This document shows, piece after piece, positions 44,826 through 53,810 of a stretch of 64,000 nucleotides of DNA. The stretch comes from Deltaproteobacteria bacterium. Lineage in GTDB: Bacteria; Myxococcota; B64-G9. Every line of letters starts with the position of its first letter. Within the stretch, counting starts at the first letter, position 1. The position numbers and the translations under genes were made by a program. The notes beneath the pieces were generated by a model, which saw nothing but the letters and a program-made list of their open reading frames with translations, did no database searches and had not been told where the DNA came from. The DNA lies in assembly GCA_019314375.1 (NCBI GenBank), contig JAFCZJ010000004.1, forward strand, positions 19,903 through 83,902. The letters are read 5' to 3'.

Positions 44826-46409
44826 ATGAACGCCGACGCACAAACGAGTAAGTCCGGGGGCCTGAAGCTCTTCGCCAAAGAGGATTTGAACGCCTTCTGG
44901 GCCCTGTTCGCAGACAACCTGGCCAACCTGTTGGTGGTCATCGGGGTTTGTACTTTTCTGTTCAAGATGCCGGGGGAGGTGGTCTTCGGACACATCCTGC
45001 CGGGGCTGGGCATGGCTCTGCTGCTGGGCTTGGGAAGCTACGCTTACCTCGCCCATCGCCTGGCGCGAAAGGAAGGCCGTTCTGATGTAACCGCTTTGCC
45101 CTACGGCATTTCGACACCCATTCTCTTCATCTATTTGTTCGGCATCATCGGCCCCGTCTACTGGGCAAGCCAAGACGCTTTGCTTGCCTGGCGGGTGGGT
45201 CTTGCGGCTGCTTTCATCGGCGGCCTCATCGAGATGACAGGCAGCGTGGCGGGGCCCTGGCTAAAGCGGCACCTGCCCCGGGCTGGTATGCTTGGGACCT
45301 TGGCGGGCATCGCCCTGACCTTCATCGCCGCCGTTCACTTGGCCGAGATATTCGAACATCCCCTCATCGGTCTGCCCAGCATGTTGATCATCTTGCTGGG
45401 TCTGGTGGCCATGGTGCGTTTGCCCTTGGGCATACCGGCGGGCTTGGCGGCCATCTTCGTCGGCGTGATCATCGGCTTGTTCACCGGCGAGGCGCATTTT
45501 TCCGTGGAAGGCGTGGGCTTCTATCCCCCGGTGCCGGTCCTCGGCGATCTTTGGGCGGGGTTTCAAGCGCTGCTTGCTCATCCCTGGATTCTGGCCGTGG
45601 TGGTGCCGGCCGAGATCTACAACTTTGTTGAGACCATGAACAACGTCGAAAGCGCCGAGGCGGCCGGCGATGCCTACCCCGTCCAAAGCTGCCAGGTCAT
45701 CGACGGCCTGGGCACCATGGTGGGGGCTCTGTTCGGCTCGGCCTTTCCCACCACCGTCTACATCGGTCATCCAGGCTACAAGCGCATGGGAGGTCGGGCT
45801 GGTTACGCCCTGGGCGTGGGCCTGATTCTCTTCGTCGCCGCCACCTTCGGGCTCCTGGCGGTTTTGCAGGCCCTGGTGCCCATGGCGGCGGTGGCGCCCA
45901 TGCTGGTTTTCATCGGTCTGGTCATCACGGCCCAGGCCTTTCAGGCCAGCCCAAAGGCTCACGGCATGGCCGTGGCCTTCGCCATGCTGCCTCATTTGTC
46001 CGGCTTGCTGGTCCTCAAGTGGAACTCCCTGCATGGGGCCTTGGGGCAAGTGGTCGCCGACAAGTTGACCGGCGATCTGCCCGCCATGGACGGCCCGATT
46101 TTGCTTAGCGCCATGCTGCAGAAGGGCGCGCACCTGGAAGGGCATTCCTTGCTTTCAGGCGGTGCCATCCTGGTGGGCATGATCTGGGGCTCAATCGCCG
46201 CCTTCATGATCGATCAAGCCTGGTTTCGCGCGGCCATGGTTTTGGGCGCGGCTGGTCTGATGAGCCTCTTCGGCATCATCCATGCGCCGTCTTTGGGGCT
46301 CTTTACCGCACCTTTGACATGGACCTATTTCGGCCTGGGTCTGACTCTTTGCGGGGTGGGTGTTGGGAAAAAGTACTTCCCGGCGCTGGATGGGCCGGCC
46401 GGGGCTTGA
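44826..46409 (+). CDS. NCS2-type nucleobase permease
   Basis: A 527-residue inner-membrane protein with about 12-14 hydrophobic helices. The N-terminal FWALFADNLANLLVVIGVC and the later ALPYGISTPILFIYLFGI, EIYNFVETMNNVESAEAAGD and LFGSAFPTTVYIGHPGYK fit the NCS2 fold (two half-helices, charged residues in TM8/TM10) best, nearer the AzgA-like branch than UraA. The substrate is probably a purine base; this is inferred. Several starts are possible (TTG 44790, ATG 44814, ATG 44826), none with a good Shine-Dalgarno sequence; 44826 is placed nearest the first conserved residues. Confidence 0.75.
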   Translation: MNADAQTSKSGGLKLFAKEDLNAFWALFADNLANLLVVIGVCTFLFKMPGEVVFGHILPGLGMALLLGLGSYAYLAHRLARKEGRSDVTALPYGISTPILFIYLFGIIGPVYWASQDALLAWRVGLAAAFIGGLIEMTGSVAGPWLKRHLPRAGMLGTLAGIALTFIAAVHLAEIFEHPLIGLPSMLIILLGLVAMVRLPLGIPAGLAAIFVGVIIGLFTGEAHFSVEGVGFYPPVPVLGDLWAGFQALLAHPWILAVVVPAEIYNFVETMNNVESAEAAGDAYPVQSCQVIDGLGTMVGALFGSAFPTTVYIGHPGYKRMGGRAGYALGVGLILFVAATFGLLAVLQALVPMAAVAPMLVFIGLVITAQAFQASPKAHGMAVAFAMLPHLSGLLVLKWNSLHGALGQVVADKLTGDLPAMDGPILLSAMLQKGAHLEGHSLLSGGAILVGMIWGSIAAFMIDQAWFRAAMVLGAAGLMSLFGIIHAPSLGLFTAPLTWTYFGLGLTLCGVGVGKKYFPALDGPAGA

Positions 46410-46413
46410 TTGA

Positions 46414-47136
46414 TTAACGCCAGTTCATCATGCGCCAGCCTTGGCGCAGGGCGTGTTGTTTTAGTTTGCGGTGGGGTGTGGTGGCCACGGGGTGGCCGCA
46501 GAGCATGAGCATGGGTAAATCAGAGATGTGGTCGGAGTAGGCCCAGGAGGCGGGCCAGTCGATTTCGTTGAAATCTTTCCAGGCTTGGAGGCGGTTGACC
46601 TTTTCGTGGCCGTAGCAATTGGCGGCCAGCAGCCTGGGGGTGTCTTTGCTTAGGAAACTGCGAGCGAGGTCATCCAGTGCACCGTCTCCTCCGGGACTGG
46701 GTCCGGTTTCCAAGCTGGTGCGGGTGGCGATGAGCAGATCGAAGCCCAAGGCTTTCACTACTTTCTGGAGATAGAGCTCTACGCTTGCCGAAACCAGCAA
46801 GAGCTTGTGTCCCTGTTTCTTGTGCCAGTCGATGCGCTCCAATGCGCCTTTGAGGTAGCGAGGACGCAGCTCTTTTTCATGAAAAGCGTCCAGCACTTGT
46901 TCTTGTTCTTCGGTCGGGATGCGAGAAAATGTGCGCAGCACCTGGGCCTTCATTTGGTCCTTGCTCAAGAGGCGGGATGCGTAAAGCGGGGCCAGGGCCG
47001 CCAGGCGTGGAATCTCCATGCGGCTTTCCGGTCGGTGCCGAAACAAGAAAGTCAAAAAGGGTGCCATGGTGTCGGCGCGGGTGATGGTGCCGTCGAAATC
47101 GAACAGGGCCGCTGGCGTTTTCTTCGCTGTGCTCAT
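46414..47136 (-). CDS. HAD-IB family phosphatase (SerB-like)
   Basis: A 240-residue soluble protein with the HAD motifs: ALFDFDGTITRADT (nucleophile Asp), KLLLVSASVELYLQ (motif II Ser), Lys in NCYGHEKVNRL, and AYSDHISDLPML (motif IV acids). The helical cap between motifs I and II places it in subfamily IB, which includes phosphoserine phosphatase and phosphatidylglycerophosphate or lysophosphatidate phosphatases; the substrate is not known. The ATG lies 12 nt after the corrected end of the PilZ gene, giving a simple operon. It meets the permease tail to tail with a 4-nt gap. Confidence 0.88.
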   Translation of the reverse strand: MSTAKKTPAALFDFDGTITRADTMAPFLTFLFRHRPESRMEIPRLAALAPLYASRLLSKDQMKAQVLRTFSRIPTEEQEQVLDAFHEKELRPRYLKGALERIDWHKKQGHKLLLVSASVELYLQKVVKALGFDLLIATRTSLETGPSPGGDGALDDLARSFLSKDTPRLLAANCYGHEKVNRLQAWKDFNEIDWPASWAYSDHISDLPMLMLCGHPVATTPHRKLKQHALRQGWRMMNWR

Positions 47137-47148
47137 GGGCGAAGCCTA

Positions 47149-48958
47149 TCATCTGCCAGATCGGGGCTCCATCAGAACTTCTTGGCCGATGATCGTCGTC
47201 GAAGAGCAGGGCCGAACGGATGCCCTGTAGATCAAGACGTTCGATGAGTTTTTGTACCGTGGCGCGCTGTTCCGCTTCTTTCATTTCAAACCACCGAGGG
47301 TCCGTGATGGTGGCTTGCAGCCTGTTCCCTTGCGCCAGGGCGCGCTCTAATACCAGGATGCCGGACACTTCAGAGGGGTCGAAAGTCGAGGTGCGACTGG
47401 GCAGGTTAAACCAGAGCGCCAGCGGTGCAAGCAAGAGGACTGCGGCCAGTACAATTGTTCGTCGCCTGGAATGGCCGGGCACCTTGACCTGTTGCCGACG
47501 TGGGGTTTTGGCTGGGCTGGTTTTGGATCTGGGCCAGGGTTTGAGTGCCTTTTTATTTGCCTTGTGTCGCCGGATTTGCCGGTCCGTTCGTTTCCTGTCG
47601 CTGATGGCCGCCCGCTTGGCTACCTGGTCATAGGCCTGTCGAAAGGAGCCGACTTCTTCCAGGCGTTTTCGTGCCATGCAAAGGGTCTTTGAGCATTCGT
47701 CGAAGCGGCTTAGGCTTTCGGGTAATTTGACCTCCAGGCCATGCTCATGCCTGTTGAGGGCGAAGATGTACAGGGGAAGGGCAGCCTGGATGGAGTCGAT
47801 GCTCTGATCGGCGGCCAGGGTGTTCCACAGTAGGGTCAAATCCACCACGCCCGCTTGGTGATATTTCAAGTACCAGACATCCAGTAGATAGCGAAGTGTC
47901 TCGTTGCCGACGAACTCTTTGACCCCTGAGATGTCGAGTGCGGTCACCAGGGCGTTGACGACCATTCTTTTGTGGGCTGCGCTCGGCAGGTCCATGGTCG
48001 GCTCGACGGGTATCTGAGACGAACCAAGCGCCGCGGCGCATGGCGAGGTCATGTCGGGCTCTTCGACCTGGCTTTCGTCGACCAGGTTTTCGATCTGGCT
48101 GAGCAGCTCTTTCGGGGGATCGATGAACTGGAGGCCAAGCCCCGGAATTCGGGGATGCTCATCGGAGTCGAATGGCGGCTGGATTCGGACCACCTTGGCC
48201 TTCACCGTGGCTGTCACTGGCTGACCCGGAAGTTGGGTTTCCAACTCGAGCTCACTGCCGGGCGGGATGGGTTCGTCGGTGCGTAAGAACATGCCGCCTT
48301 GGCTGAGGTTCCAGGCGGTGGCCTCGAAGAACGAGCCATCGGGCAGGACGCGGGTTCGAACCGGGACCTGGATCGTGGCCCGGGTGCTTTGGCGTTTGTC
48401 CCGAGGTGACGGGGCCGCCCGCTGGATGCCTTCATCCGAGTCCAGATCGAAGCGGGTGGCCACGACTTCTGAAATGTCTCGATAGCCGAGCCTGGGCAAG
48501 GCATCGGGTTGCAGATCGGGCAGGGGAACCGGTTCGAGGAGTTGTTGGTGACCATCCAAATCGATTTGAGCCGCAAGTCCCTCCGATACGTCCCGCAGGT
48601 CCTCGTCGGACAGTTCAGCCGTGTCGCTGGCCTCGGGCAGCAGGCCCTCCGGCAGGATGGCGCGCAGGCGCATGCCCGGGCTTTCCCAGGTCTCCCCGGA
48701 TTTAAGCAGGGTGTGCCAGGCGACCACCACGGCATCACCGACCCGGATGACCCGGTTTTCATCGTCTTCCAGTTCCAGGGTCAGGCGGGTGTCGGGCGGG
48801 AGGGGATGGTTGGTGGGGATGAAGAGCGTCCCGGCCGCGAGTTGGTAGCGGATGGTGGCGTGGTTTTCCTGCGGCACTCGCAACCTGACCGAGGCTTGGG
48901 CTTCGGACGGAGGTGCTTGTTTTTCAGATTGATTGTCCAATTTATCGAATCCCCCCAT
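47149..48958 (-). CDS. Tandem PilZ-domain membrane protein, +1 frameshift near the 3' end
   Basis: About 602 residues if one extra base near 47194 is skipped. Residues about 20-110 and 185-290 are two PilZ-like domains; the second has ATAWNLSQGGMFLRTDEPIP and LGLQFIDP, typical of c-di-GMP-type PilZ, though the RxxxR motif is incomplete (STRATIQVPV). A conserved-looking helical region (residues 330-440), a very basic stretch and one transmembrane helix (IVLAAVLLLAPLALWF) follow, then a short periplasmic tail. In the plain frame the gene would run on to 46877, overlapping the HAD gene by 260 nt. In the +1 frame it continues IIGQEVLMEPRSGR and stops at 47149. The Shine-Dalgarno sequence is AGGAGG. 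Confidence 0.75.
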
Positions 48959-49092
48959 TTTCGGGCCTCCTGCTTCGGGTCGAAGGCTCCTGGAAGGGAG
49001 GGTGTCGACCTGATGGACAGGAGGTGATACTTTACAGTCACTTCGGTTCTGATTCTATGGATTTTTTGTGATCGATGCGGAGGGAGGATGAA

Positions 49093-50217
49093 ATGAAAGG
49101 GATTCGGTTTCGTGCTGTCTTGGCTTCGGGTGGTTTCACTTTGGTCGAATTGCTCATCACCGTGGCCATCATTGGTATCCTGGCGGCGGTAGCCATCCCG
49201 GCCTTGGGCACTTTCATCCGCAGATCCAAGGCGGTCGAAGTCCACGCCAATCTGGACGCATGCTACCAGGGGGTGGTGCAGTATTACTCGGCTCAGCATT
49301 TGCTTGATGGTGGCGTTACCTTTAGCCATCGTCTACCGGCCGCCATGACAACGCCGATTTGCCCGAGTAGCGGCAACGGAAACGGATCTCTGGCTGACTT
49401 GTCAGGTGATTCCAATTTCATCAGTCCGGAAGTTTACCTCAGCGAGTTGGGTCAGACATTCAAAAGCATCGGCTTTCTGATCACCGAGGCCACTTACGCT
49501 TGTTATTCCTATGATGTTATCGAGGGCGATTTGGCCGATGCCTCGACTCGGGATCGCTCGTTCGGCTTGGCGAAGACGCGTTGGGCCAGTCTTGCGCCTG
49601 ATTTCACAAGAATGGGTCGGGAGCAGGAAGTCTTGATAGCCAAGCCCGGCGGCGGTGGTCCTGGCGGTCCTGGCGGCGGTGGTCCTGGCGGTCCTGGCGG
49701 CGGTGGTCCTGGCGGTCCTGGCGGCGGTGGTCCTGGCGGCCCTGGCGGCGGTGGTCCTGGCGGCCCTGGCGGCGGTGGTCCTGACGGTCCCGGCGGCGGT
49801 GGTCCTGACGGTCCCGGCGGTCCTGACGGTCCCGGCGGTCCTGATGGTCCCGGCGGTCCTGACGGTCCCGGCGGTCCTGATGGTCCCGGCGGTCCTGATG
49901 GTCCCGGCGGTCCTGATGGTCCCGGCGGTCCTGACGGTCCCGGCGGTCCTGACGGTCCCGGCGGTCCTGGCGCCGGTGGCCCTGACGGCCCTGGTGGCGG
50001 TGGCCCTGCCGGCCCTGGCGGCGGTGGCCCTGACGGTCCTGGTGGTGGTAGCCCCGGTGTTGTTGGCGATGCCTTCCGCTGCATCGCGTATACAGATGTG
50101 GACAACGATGACCTGCTGGCCATCTGGTGGAAAACCGGCCGCTTGGCCGCTGGCACCAGTACCTTTCAGGGTGGCCACGTTTATCAGGTGCCTGGACCCG
50201 AGGGGGATGACTGGTAG
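49093..50217 (+). CDS. Type IV pilin-like protein with collagen-like insert
   Basis: A 374-residue prepilin. After a short basic leader, SGG-FTLVELLITVAIIGIL is the prepilin peptidase site with Phe at +1 and Glu at +5, followed by the hydrophobic N-terminal helix ending AVAIPALGTFI. Residues about 45-184 form a pilin-like globular part with NLDACYQGVVQYYSAQH and paired Cys. Residues about 185-321 are Gly/Pro/Asp repeats. The last 53 residues return to a globular sequence (FRCIAYTDVDNDDLLAIWW), which in pilins carries the final beta strand and the D-region. So the repeat is an insertion, not a tail. The ATG at 49093 follows AGGGAGG. Divergent from the PilZ gene. Confidence 0.85.
   Translation: MKGIRFRAVLASGGFTLVELLITVAIIGILAAVAIPALGTFIRRSKAVEVHANLDACYQGVVQYYSAQHLLDGGVTFSHRLPAAMTTPICPSSGNGNGSLADLSGDSNFISPEVYLSELGQTFKSIGFLITEATYACYSYDVIEGDLADASTRDRSFGLAKTRWASLAPDFTRMGREQEVLIAKPGGGGPGGPGGGGPGGPGGGGPGGPGGGGPGGPGGGGPGGPGGGGPDGPGGGGPDGPGGPDGPGGPDGPGGPDGPGGPDGPGGPDGPGGPDGPGGPDGPGGPDGPGGPGAGGPDGPGGGGPAGPGGGGPDGPGGGSPGVVGDAFRCIAYTDVDNDDLLAIWWKTGRLAAGTSTFQGGHVYQVPGPEGDDW
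49646..50055 (+). repeat. Tandem Gly-Pro coding repeats in the pilin-like gene
   Basis: There are two types of unit. The first part has about six 24-nt units coding for PGGPGGGG. The second has about ten 18-nt units coding for GPDGPG, which is a strict Gly-X-Y pattern. The units differ only at synonymous third positions (GAC/GAT, GGT/GGC), a sign of recent expansion. All length changes by whole units keep frame. GC content here is far above the neighbouring sequence. Confidence 0.9.
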
Positions 50218-50273
50218 GTTTTGGGCTGATTGGCCTTTGGTGGTCTGCGTGAATCTGCTATGTTCCCAGGGCG

Positions 50274-51461
50274 ATGGAGAGTGAAAAGCGAATAGATGGC
50301 CCCGTTTGGGCCTTGGTGCCGGCGGCGGGAAGCGGTGACCGATTCGGCGCGGGTGAGCCCAAGCAATTTGTGGCCGTGGCCGGTAGGCCTTTGTTGCATC
50401 ACAGCCTGCTGGCTTTGTGGCGCAGTTCTCAGCTTCAGGGTTTGGTTGTGGCCGTGCCGCCGAACTCTGTTCAAGATCCCGAGATGCTGCCGCTTGAGTT
50501 GCGTGGCTTGGATTGCGTGCGGGTGGTGGCCGGTGGGGAAAGTCGGACCGAGAGTGTGCGTCGGGCTTTGGTGGCCGTGGATGCTTCCTGTGAGTTGGTG
50601 CTGGTGCATGACGGCGCTCGGCCGAAGGTGGGGGCTGATTTGATGGAGCGAGTCATCGGGGCGGCGCGGAGCCACGGTGCGGCTGTGCCGGTGCGCGGGG
50701 TCGATGAGACGGTCAAGGAAGTGGACGGACGGGGCCGCGTTTTGGCTACCTTGGACCGTGACCGCTTGCGTCTGGTGCAGACGCCTCAGGGCTTTCGTCG
50801 CGATGTGCTCGAGCGGGCTTATGCCTGGCTGGATGCTCAGAAAAATTCGCCGGCTTTGACGGATGACGCGGCCCTGGTGGAGGCGAGTGGGGGCGAGGTG
50901 CATACGGTGGAAGGTCAAGACGACAACCGCAAGGTGACTGTGCCGGCCGACTTGCAGGTTTTGGGTTTCGCGACGCCCCGGGTGGGGTTTGGTTACGATG
51001 TGCATAAGCTGGTGCCGGATCGAGAGTTGGTTCTGGGGGGTGTTAAAATTCCCTTTGAGCTGGGCCTCGATGGGCATTCGGACGCCGACGTGGCCACGCA
51101 TGCTTTGTGCGACGCCATTTTGGGCGCGGCGGGCCGGGGGGATATCGGGCGTATGTTTCCCGATGATGATGCCCGGTGGGCAGGTGCCGACAGCCTGGAT
51201 TTGTTGGCCCGGGTGGTGCAAGATGTGGCCGAAGCAGGCTTTCGGCCGAGTTCGGTGGATCTTTGCATTGTGGCACAGCAGCCCAAGTTGGCGTCCCATT
51301 TGCCGCTGATGGCGGAGCGTTTGGCCGCGGTGCTCGGTTTGGATGCCGGGGCCGTGGGGCTGAAGGCCACCACCACCGAGGGCCTTGGCTTTGCGGGCTT
51401 GGGCCAGGGTATGGCGGCTTATGCGACGGCGGTGTTAGTGGCATTTACGAATCGTTTTTGA
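50274..51461 (+). CDS. ispDF: Bifunctional IspD-IspF (MEP pathway)
   Basis: This fusion of two non-consecutive MEP-pathway enzymes makes isoprenoid precursors. Residues about 10-230 are IspD (CDP-ME synthase): LVPAAGSGDRFGAGEPKQF is the nucleotide loop, LVLVHDGARP the metal site, and QTPQGFRRD follows. Residues about 240-395 are IspF (MEcPP synthase): RVGFGYDVHKL with the Zn-binding Asp/His, LDGHSDADVATHALCDAILGA and KATTTEGLGFAG. The ATG at 50274 is the first in frame, 56 nt after the pilin-like gene stop. IspDF fusions are common in alpha- and epsilonproteobacteria and in some delta groups. A long hairpin covers its stop codon. Confidence 0.95.
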   Translation: MESEKRIDGPVWALVPAAGSGDRFGAGEPKQFVAVAGRPLLHHSLLALWRSSQLQGLVVAVPPNSVQDPEMLPLELRGLDCVRVVAGGESRTESVRRALVAVDASCELVLVHDGARPKVGADLMERVIGAARSHGAAVPVRGVDETVKEVDGRGRVLATLDRDRLRLVQTPQGFRRDVLERAYAWLDAQKNSPALTDDAALVEASGGEVHTVEGQDDNRKVTVPADLQVLGFATPRVGFGYDVHKLVPDRELVLGGVKIPFELGLDGHSDADVATHALCDAILGAAGRGDIGRMFPDDDARWAGADSLDLLARVVQDVAEAGFRPSSVDLCIVAQQPKLASHLPLMAERLAAVLGLDAGAVGLKATTTEGLGFAGLGQGMAAYATAVLVAFTNRF

Positions 51462-51475
51462 TTCGTTAGTGCCAC
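51438..51475. terminator. Long hairpin over the ispDF stop codon
   Basis: A 16-nt arm beginning GTGGCATTTACGAATC pairs with GATTCGTTAGTGCCAC over a 6-nt loop, with 14 of 16 positions matching. The TGA stop is in the loop/right arm. No T-run follows the hairpin (GTTATACTG), so it is not a classic rho-independent terminator. It may be a processing or attenuation element between ispDF and the next gene, or a weak bidirectional terminator. Confidence 0.45.
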
Positions 51476-51533
51476 GTTATACTGCGGCCTATTGTGCAGT
51501 GTTGGTGGGGCATTTGAGAAGCGGTGGATAAGC

Positions 51534-52223
51534 ATGAGCGAACACGACGAACTGGAACGCGAATTTCAAGAGGGCGCTGACGCTGTCTTGCCGGATGACT
51601 CCGATCCCATGGGCCTGGATGGGCGCATGCAACATCAGGCCCGCGGTCGCACCACGCGACATATTTTCATGGCCGCCTTGCTCATTACGGGCTTCGCCCT
51701 GCTTAGCTTTTTGCTGCGCGACGAGCTTTTGTATTTTTTCACCTCTGGCCAACCCACCGAGATGGGCCAGGCCGAGGAATTGCGTGACCAGCCCCTGGCT
51801 CATAATCGTTTCTTGGCTGTCGAGGGTGTGGCGCGGGATATGTGTATTCGCTCGGAAGCATGGCGGAGTCGCACGCGCTATTTGTATCTGATGGGCAGCG
51901 AGTTGGGGGCGCGGATACTCATCGAGGCGCCGGACCCGGATTCGGCGGGTTGTCCCGGGGCCGTGGAAAGACGGTTTGCCGGACGCCTGGTGGACCTTTC
52001 CCTCACGCATCGTTACGACGCCGTATTGGCATACTACCGAAAGCATTTTTTGACGGCTCCCGCCGAGGGGCCGATTTATTTGTTGAGACACGATGTTTCA
52101 CCGGGTGACCTTTGGCCTTATCCCGCGGCCCTGGGTCTGATGCTCTTGTTGGCGGGTCTTCACATGGTCTTGTTGATCCGCTCCCGTCGTCGCAAGGCAG
52201 CCGCAGAAGGAGACATGGCATGA
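51534..52223 (+). CDS. Predicted two-pass membrane protein, unknown function
   Basis: A 229-residue protein. An acidic cytoplasmic N-terminus is followed by a TM helix at about 44-62 (IFMAALLITGFALLSFLL), a 120-residue outer domain with two Cys (DMCIRSEAWRSRTRYLYLMG and SAGCPGAVERRF), and a second helix (LWPYPAALGLMLLLAGLHMVL) with a basic cytoplasmic tail. No family recognised. Its TGA overlaps the cysS ATG as ATGA, so the two are translationally coupled. Confidence 0.7.
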   Translation: MSEHDELEREFQEGADAVLPDDSDPMGLDGRMQHQARGRTTRHIFMAALLITGFALLSFLLRDELLYFFTSGQPTEMGQAEELRDQPLAHNRFLAVEGVARDMCIRSEAWRSRTRYLYLMGSELGARILIEAPDPDSAGCPGAVERRFAGRLVDLSLTHRYDAVLAYYRKHFLTAPAEGPIYLLRHDVSPGDLWPYPAALGLMLLLAGLHMVLLIRSRRRKAAAEGDMA

Positions 52224-53794
52224 GTTTGCGCATTTACAACACACTGACCAATCAGAAAGAAGACCTCCAGCCCATCGAGCCGGGCAAGATCGGCATGTAC
52301 GTCTGTGGCGTCACTGTCTACGACATGTGTCATATCGGCCATGCTCGTGCTTATGTCAGCGCCGATGTGATCTTCAGGCACCTACAAAACTCAGGTCTGG
52401 ACGTGACCTACGTACGCAACTTCACGGATCTGGACGACAAGATCATCACCCGCGCCAATGAGTTGGGTGAGGACAGCCGCGCCCTGGCTGATCGTTTTAT
52501 CCAGGAGTTTTATAAGGATATGGACGCCCTGGGCATACGGCGTCCCCAGATCGAGCCGCGGGTCACGGAGCACATCCCTGATATCATCGAGACCGTCAAG
52601 CTATTGATTGAGCGGGGCCACGCGTATGAGGATGGCGGGGATGTCTTTTTCGACGTGCCGTCTTTTGAGGACTATGGCAAGTTGTCCAAGCGACCATTGG
52701 ATGAAATGAAGTGCGGGGTTCGCGTGGCGGTGGACGATCGCAAACGTTGCCCCATGGACTTTGTCCTCTGGAAGGCCTCCAAGCCCGGGGAGCCGGCCTG
52801 GAAGAGCCCCTGGGGCAAGGGACGGCCAGGCTGGCACATCGAATGTTCCACCATGAGCACCAAGTACCTTGGCCGTACCTTCGACATTCATGGCGGCGGC
52901 AAGGACCTGGTTTTTCCCCACCACGAGAATGAGATCGCCCAGGCCGAGGCGGCCCATGGCCAGGAATTCGCACGGGTCTTCTTTCATAATGGCTTTGTCA
53001 ATATAGACAAGGAGAAAATGTCCAAGAGCCTGGGTAACTTTTTTACCATTCGGGAGATTTTCGAACATTACGATCCGGAGGCCCTCCGGTACTTTTTGTT
53101 GACCACCCACTACCGCAGCCCCATCAGCTTCGAAGTGTCATTCAAATGCCCCAAGTGCGGAGATGAGATGCAGCGGGCAGACGTGGAAGACCGGAAATGT
53201 TCTGTTTGCGGCGAAGCGCTTTGCGACGCCGAGGCCAGCGCGGCCGTGTGCTTTCCCTCCCTGGATGAAGCGCAGAAGCGCTTGGAGTACCTCTACACGA
53301 CAAAGAAGCGCATGGATGCGTTCATGAATATTTCCACCACGGGCGTGGGCGTCCTGGTCAAGGCCGACGTCATCGACTCTTTGGTTCCTCGTTTTGCCGA
53401 GGCCATGGACGACGATTTTAATGCCGCGGCTGCATTGGGTGTGCTTGGCGAAATCATGCGTTTGGCCAACGAAGTGATGGACAACAAGGAGGGACACCCG
53501 GCAGGCATGTTGACCTCGACCGTGCAGGTCCTGCAAAAGGAACTGGCTGGTATGAGCGAGGTTTTGGGCGTCCTGGAGCGGGCACCCGATGAAGCGCTCA
53601 AGTCCCTGCAGGAGCGGGCCAAGGCGGGCCGTGATGTGGACGAGGAAGAAGTGGAGCGGCTCATCGCGGCACGGGCCGAGGCCCGCAAGGCCAAGGACTT
53701 TTCTCAAGCGGATGTCATCCGCGACCAGTTGGCCGAATTGGGCGTGGAGATCAAAGACACGTCTTCCGGCACGACCTGGAAAATCTGCGTTTGA
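52220..53794 (+). CDS. cysS: Cysteinyl-tRNA synthetase with inserted zinc ribbon
   Basis: A class I synthetase that charges tRNA-Cys. The 524-residue protein is about 60 residues longer than E. coli Cys[21 protein letters not shown] contains the Zn-binding Cys and the HIGH motif; GWHIECS and FPHHENE give the remaining Zn ligands; KMSKSLGNF is the second ATP-site motif. After [12 protein letters not shown] an insert of about 40 residues carries Cys310-x2-Cys313 and Cys327-x2-Cys330, a rubredoxin-like zinc ribbon. The usual [13 protein letters not shown] helix then resumes. The start ATG overlaps the upstream stop by 4 nt. Confidence 0.93.
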   Translation: MSLRIYNTLTNQKEDLQPIEPGKIGMYVCGVTVYDMCHIGHARAYVSADVIFRHLQNSGLDVTYVRNFTDLDDKIITRANELGEDSRALADRFIQEFYKDMDALGIRRPQIEPRVTEHIPDIIETVKLLIERGHAYEDGGDVFFDVPSFEDYGKLSKRPLDEMKCGVRVAVDDRKRCPMDFVLWKASKPGEPAWKSPWGKGRPGWHIECSTMSTKYLGRTFDIHGGGKDLVFPHHENEIAQAEAAHGQEFARVFFHNGFVNIDKEKMSKSLGNFFTIREIFEHYDPEALRYFLLTTHYRSPISFEVSFKCPKCGDEMQRADVEDRKCSVCGEALCDAEASAAVCFPSLDEAQKRLEYLYTTKKRMDAFMNISTTGVGVLVKADVIDSLVPRFAEAMDDDFNAAAALGVLGEIMRLANEVMDNKEGHPAGMLTSTVQVLQKELAGMSEVLGVLERAPDEALKSLQERAKAGRDVDEEEVERLIAARAEARKAKDFSQADVIRDQLAELGVEIKDTSSGTTWKICV

Positions 53795-53810
53795 CGCCGG
53801 CCGAGGGGCC

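Noticed and set aside
46877..47148. C-terminal extension of the PilZ protein in its plain frame
   Set aside because: It lies wholly over the HAD phosphatase motif I and reads as basic low-complexity sequence; the +1 frame gives a natural end.
49402..50178. Thr/Ala-Arg and Pro-rich frames opposite the pilin-like gene
   Set aside because: They are alternate readings of the Gly-Pro repeat DNA; only the plus frame has the prepilin N-terminus and Shine-Dalgarno sequence.
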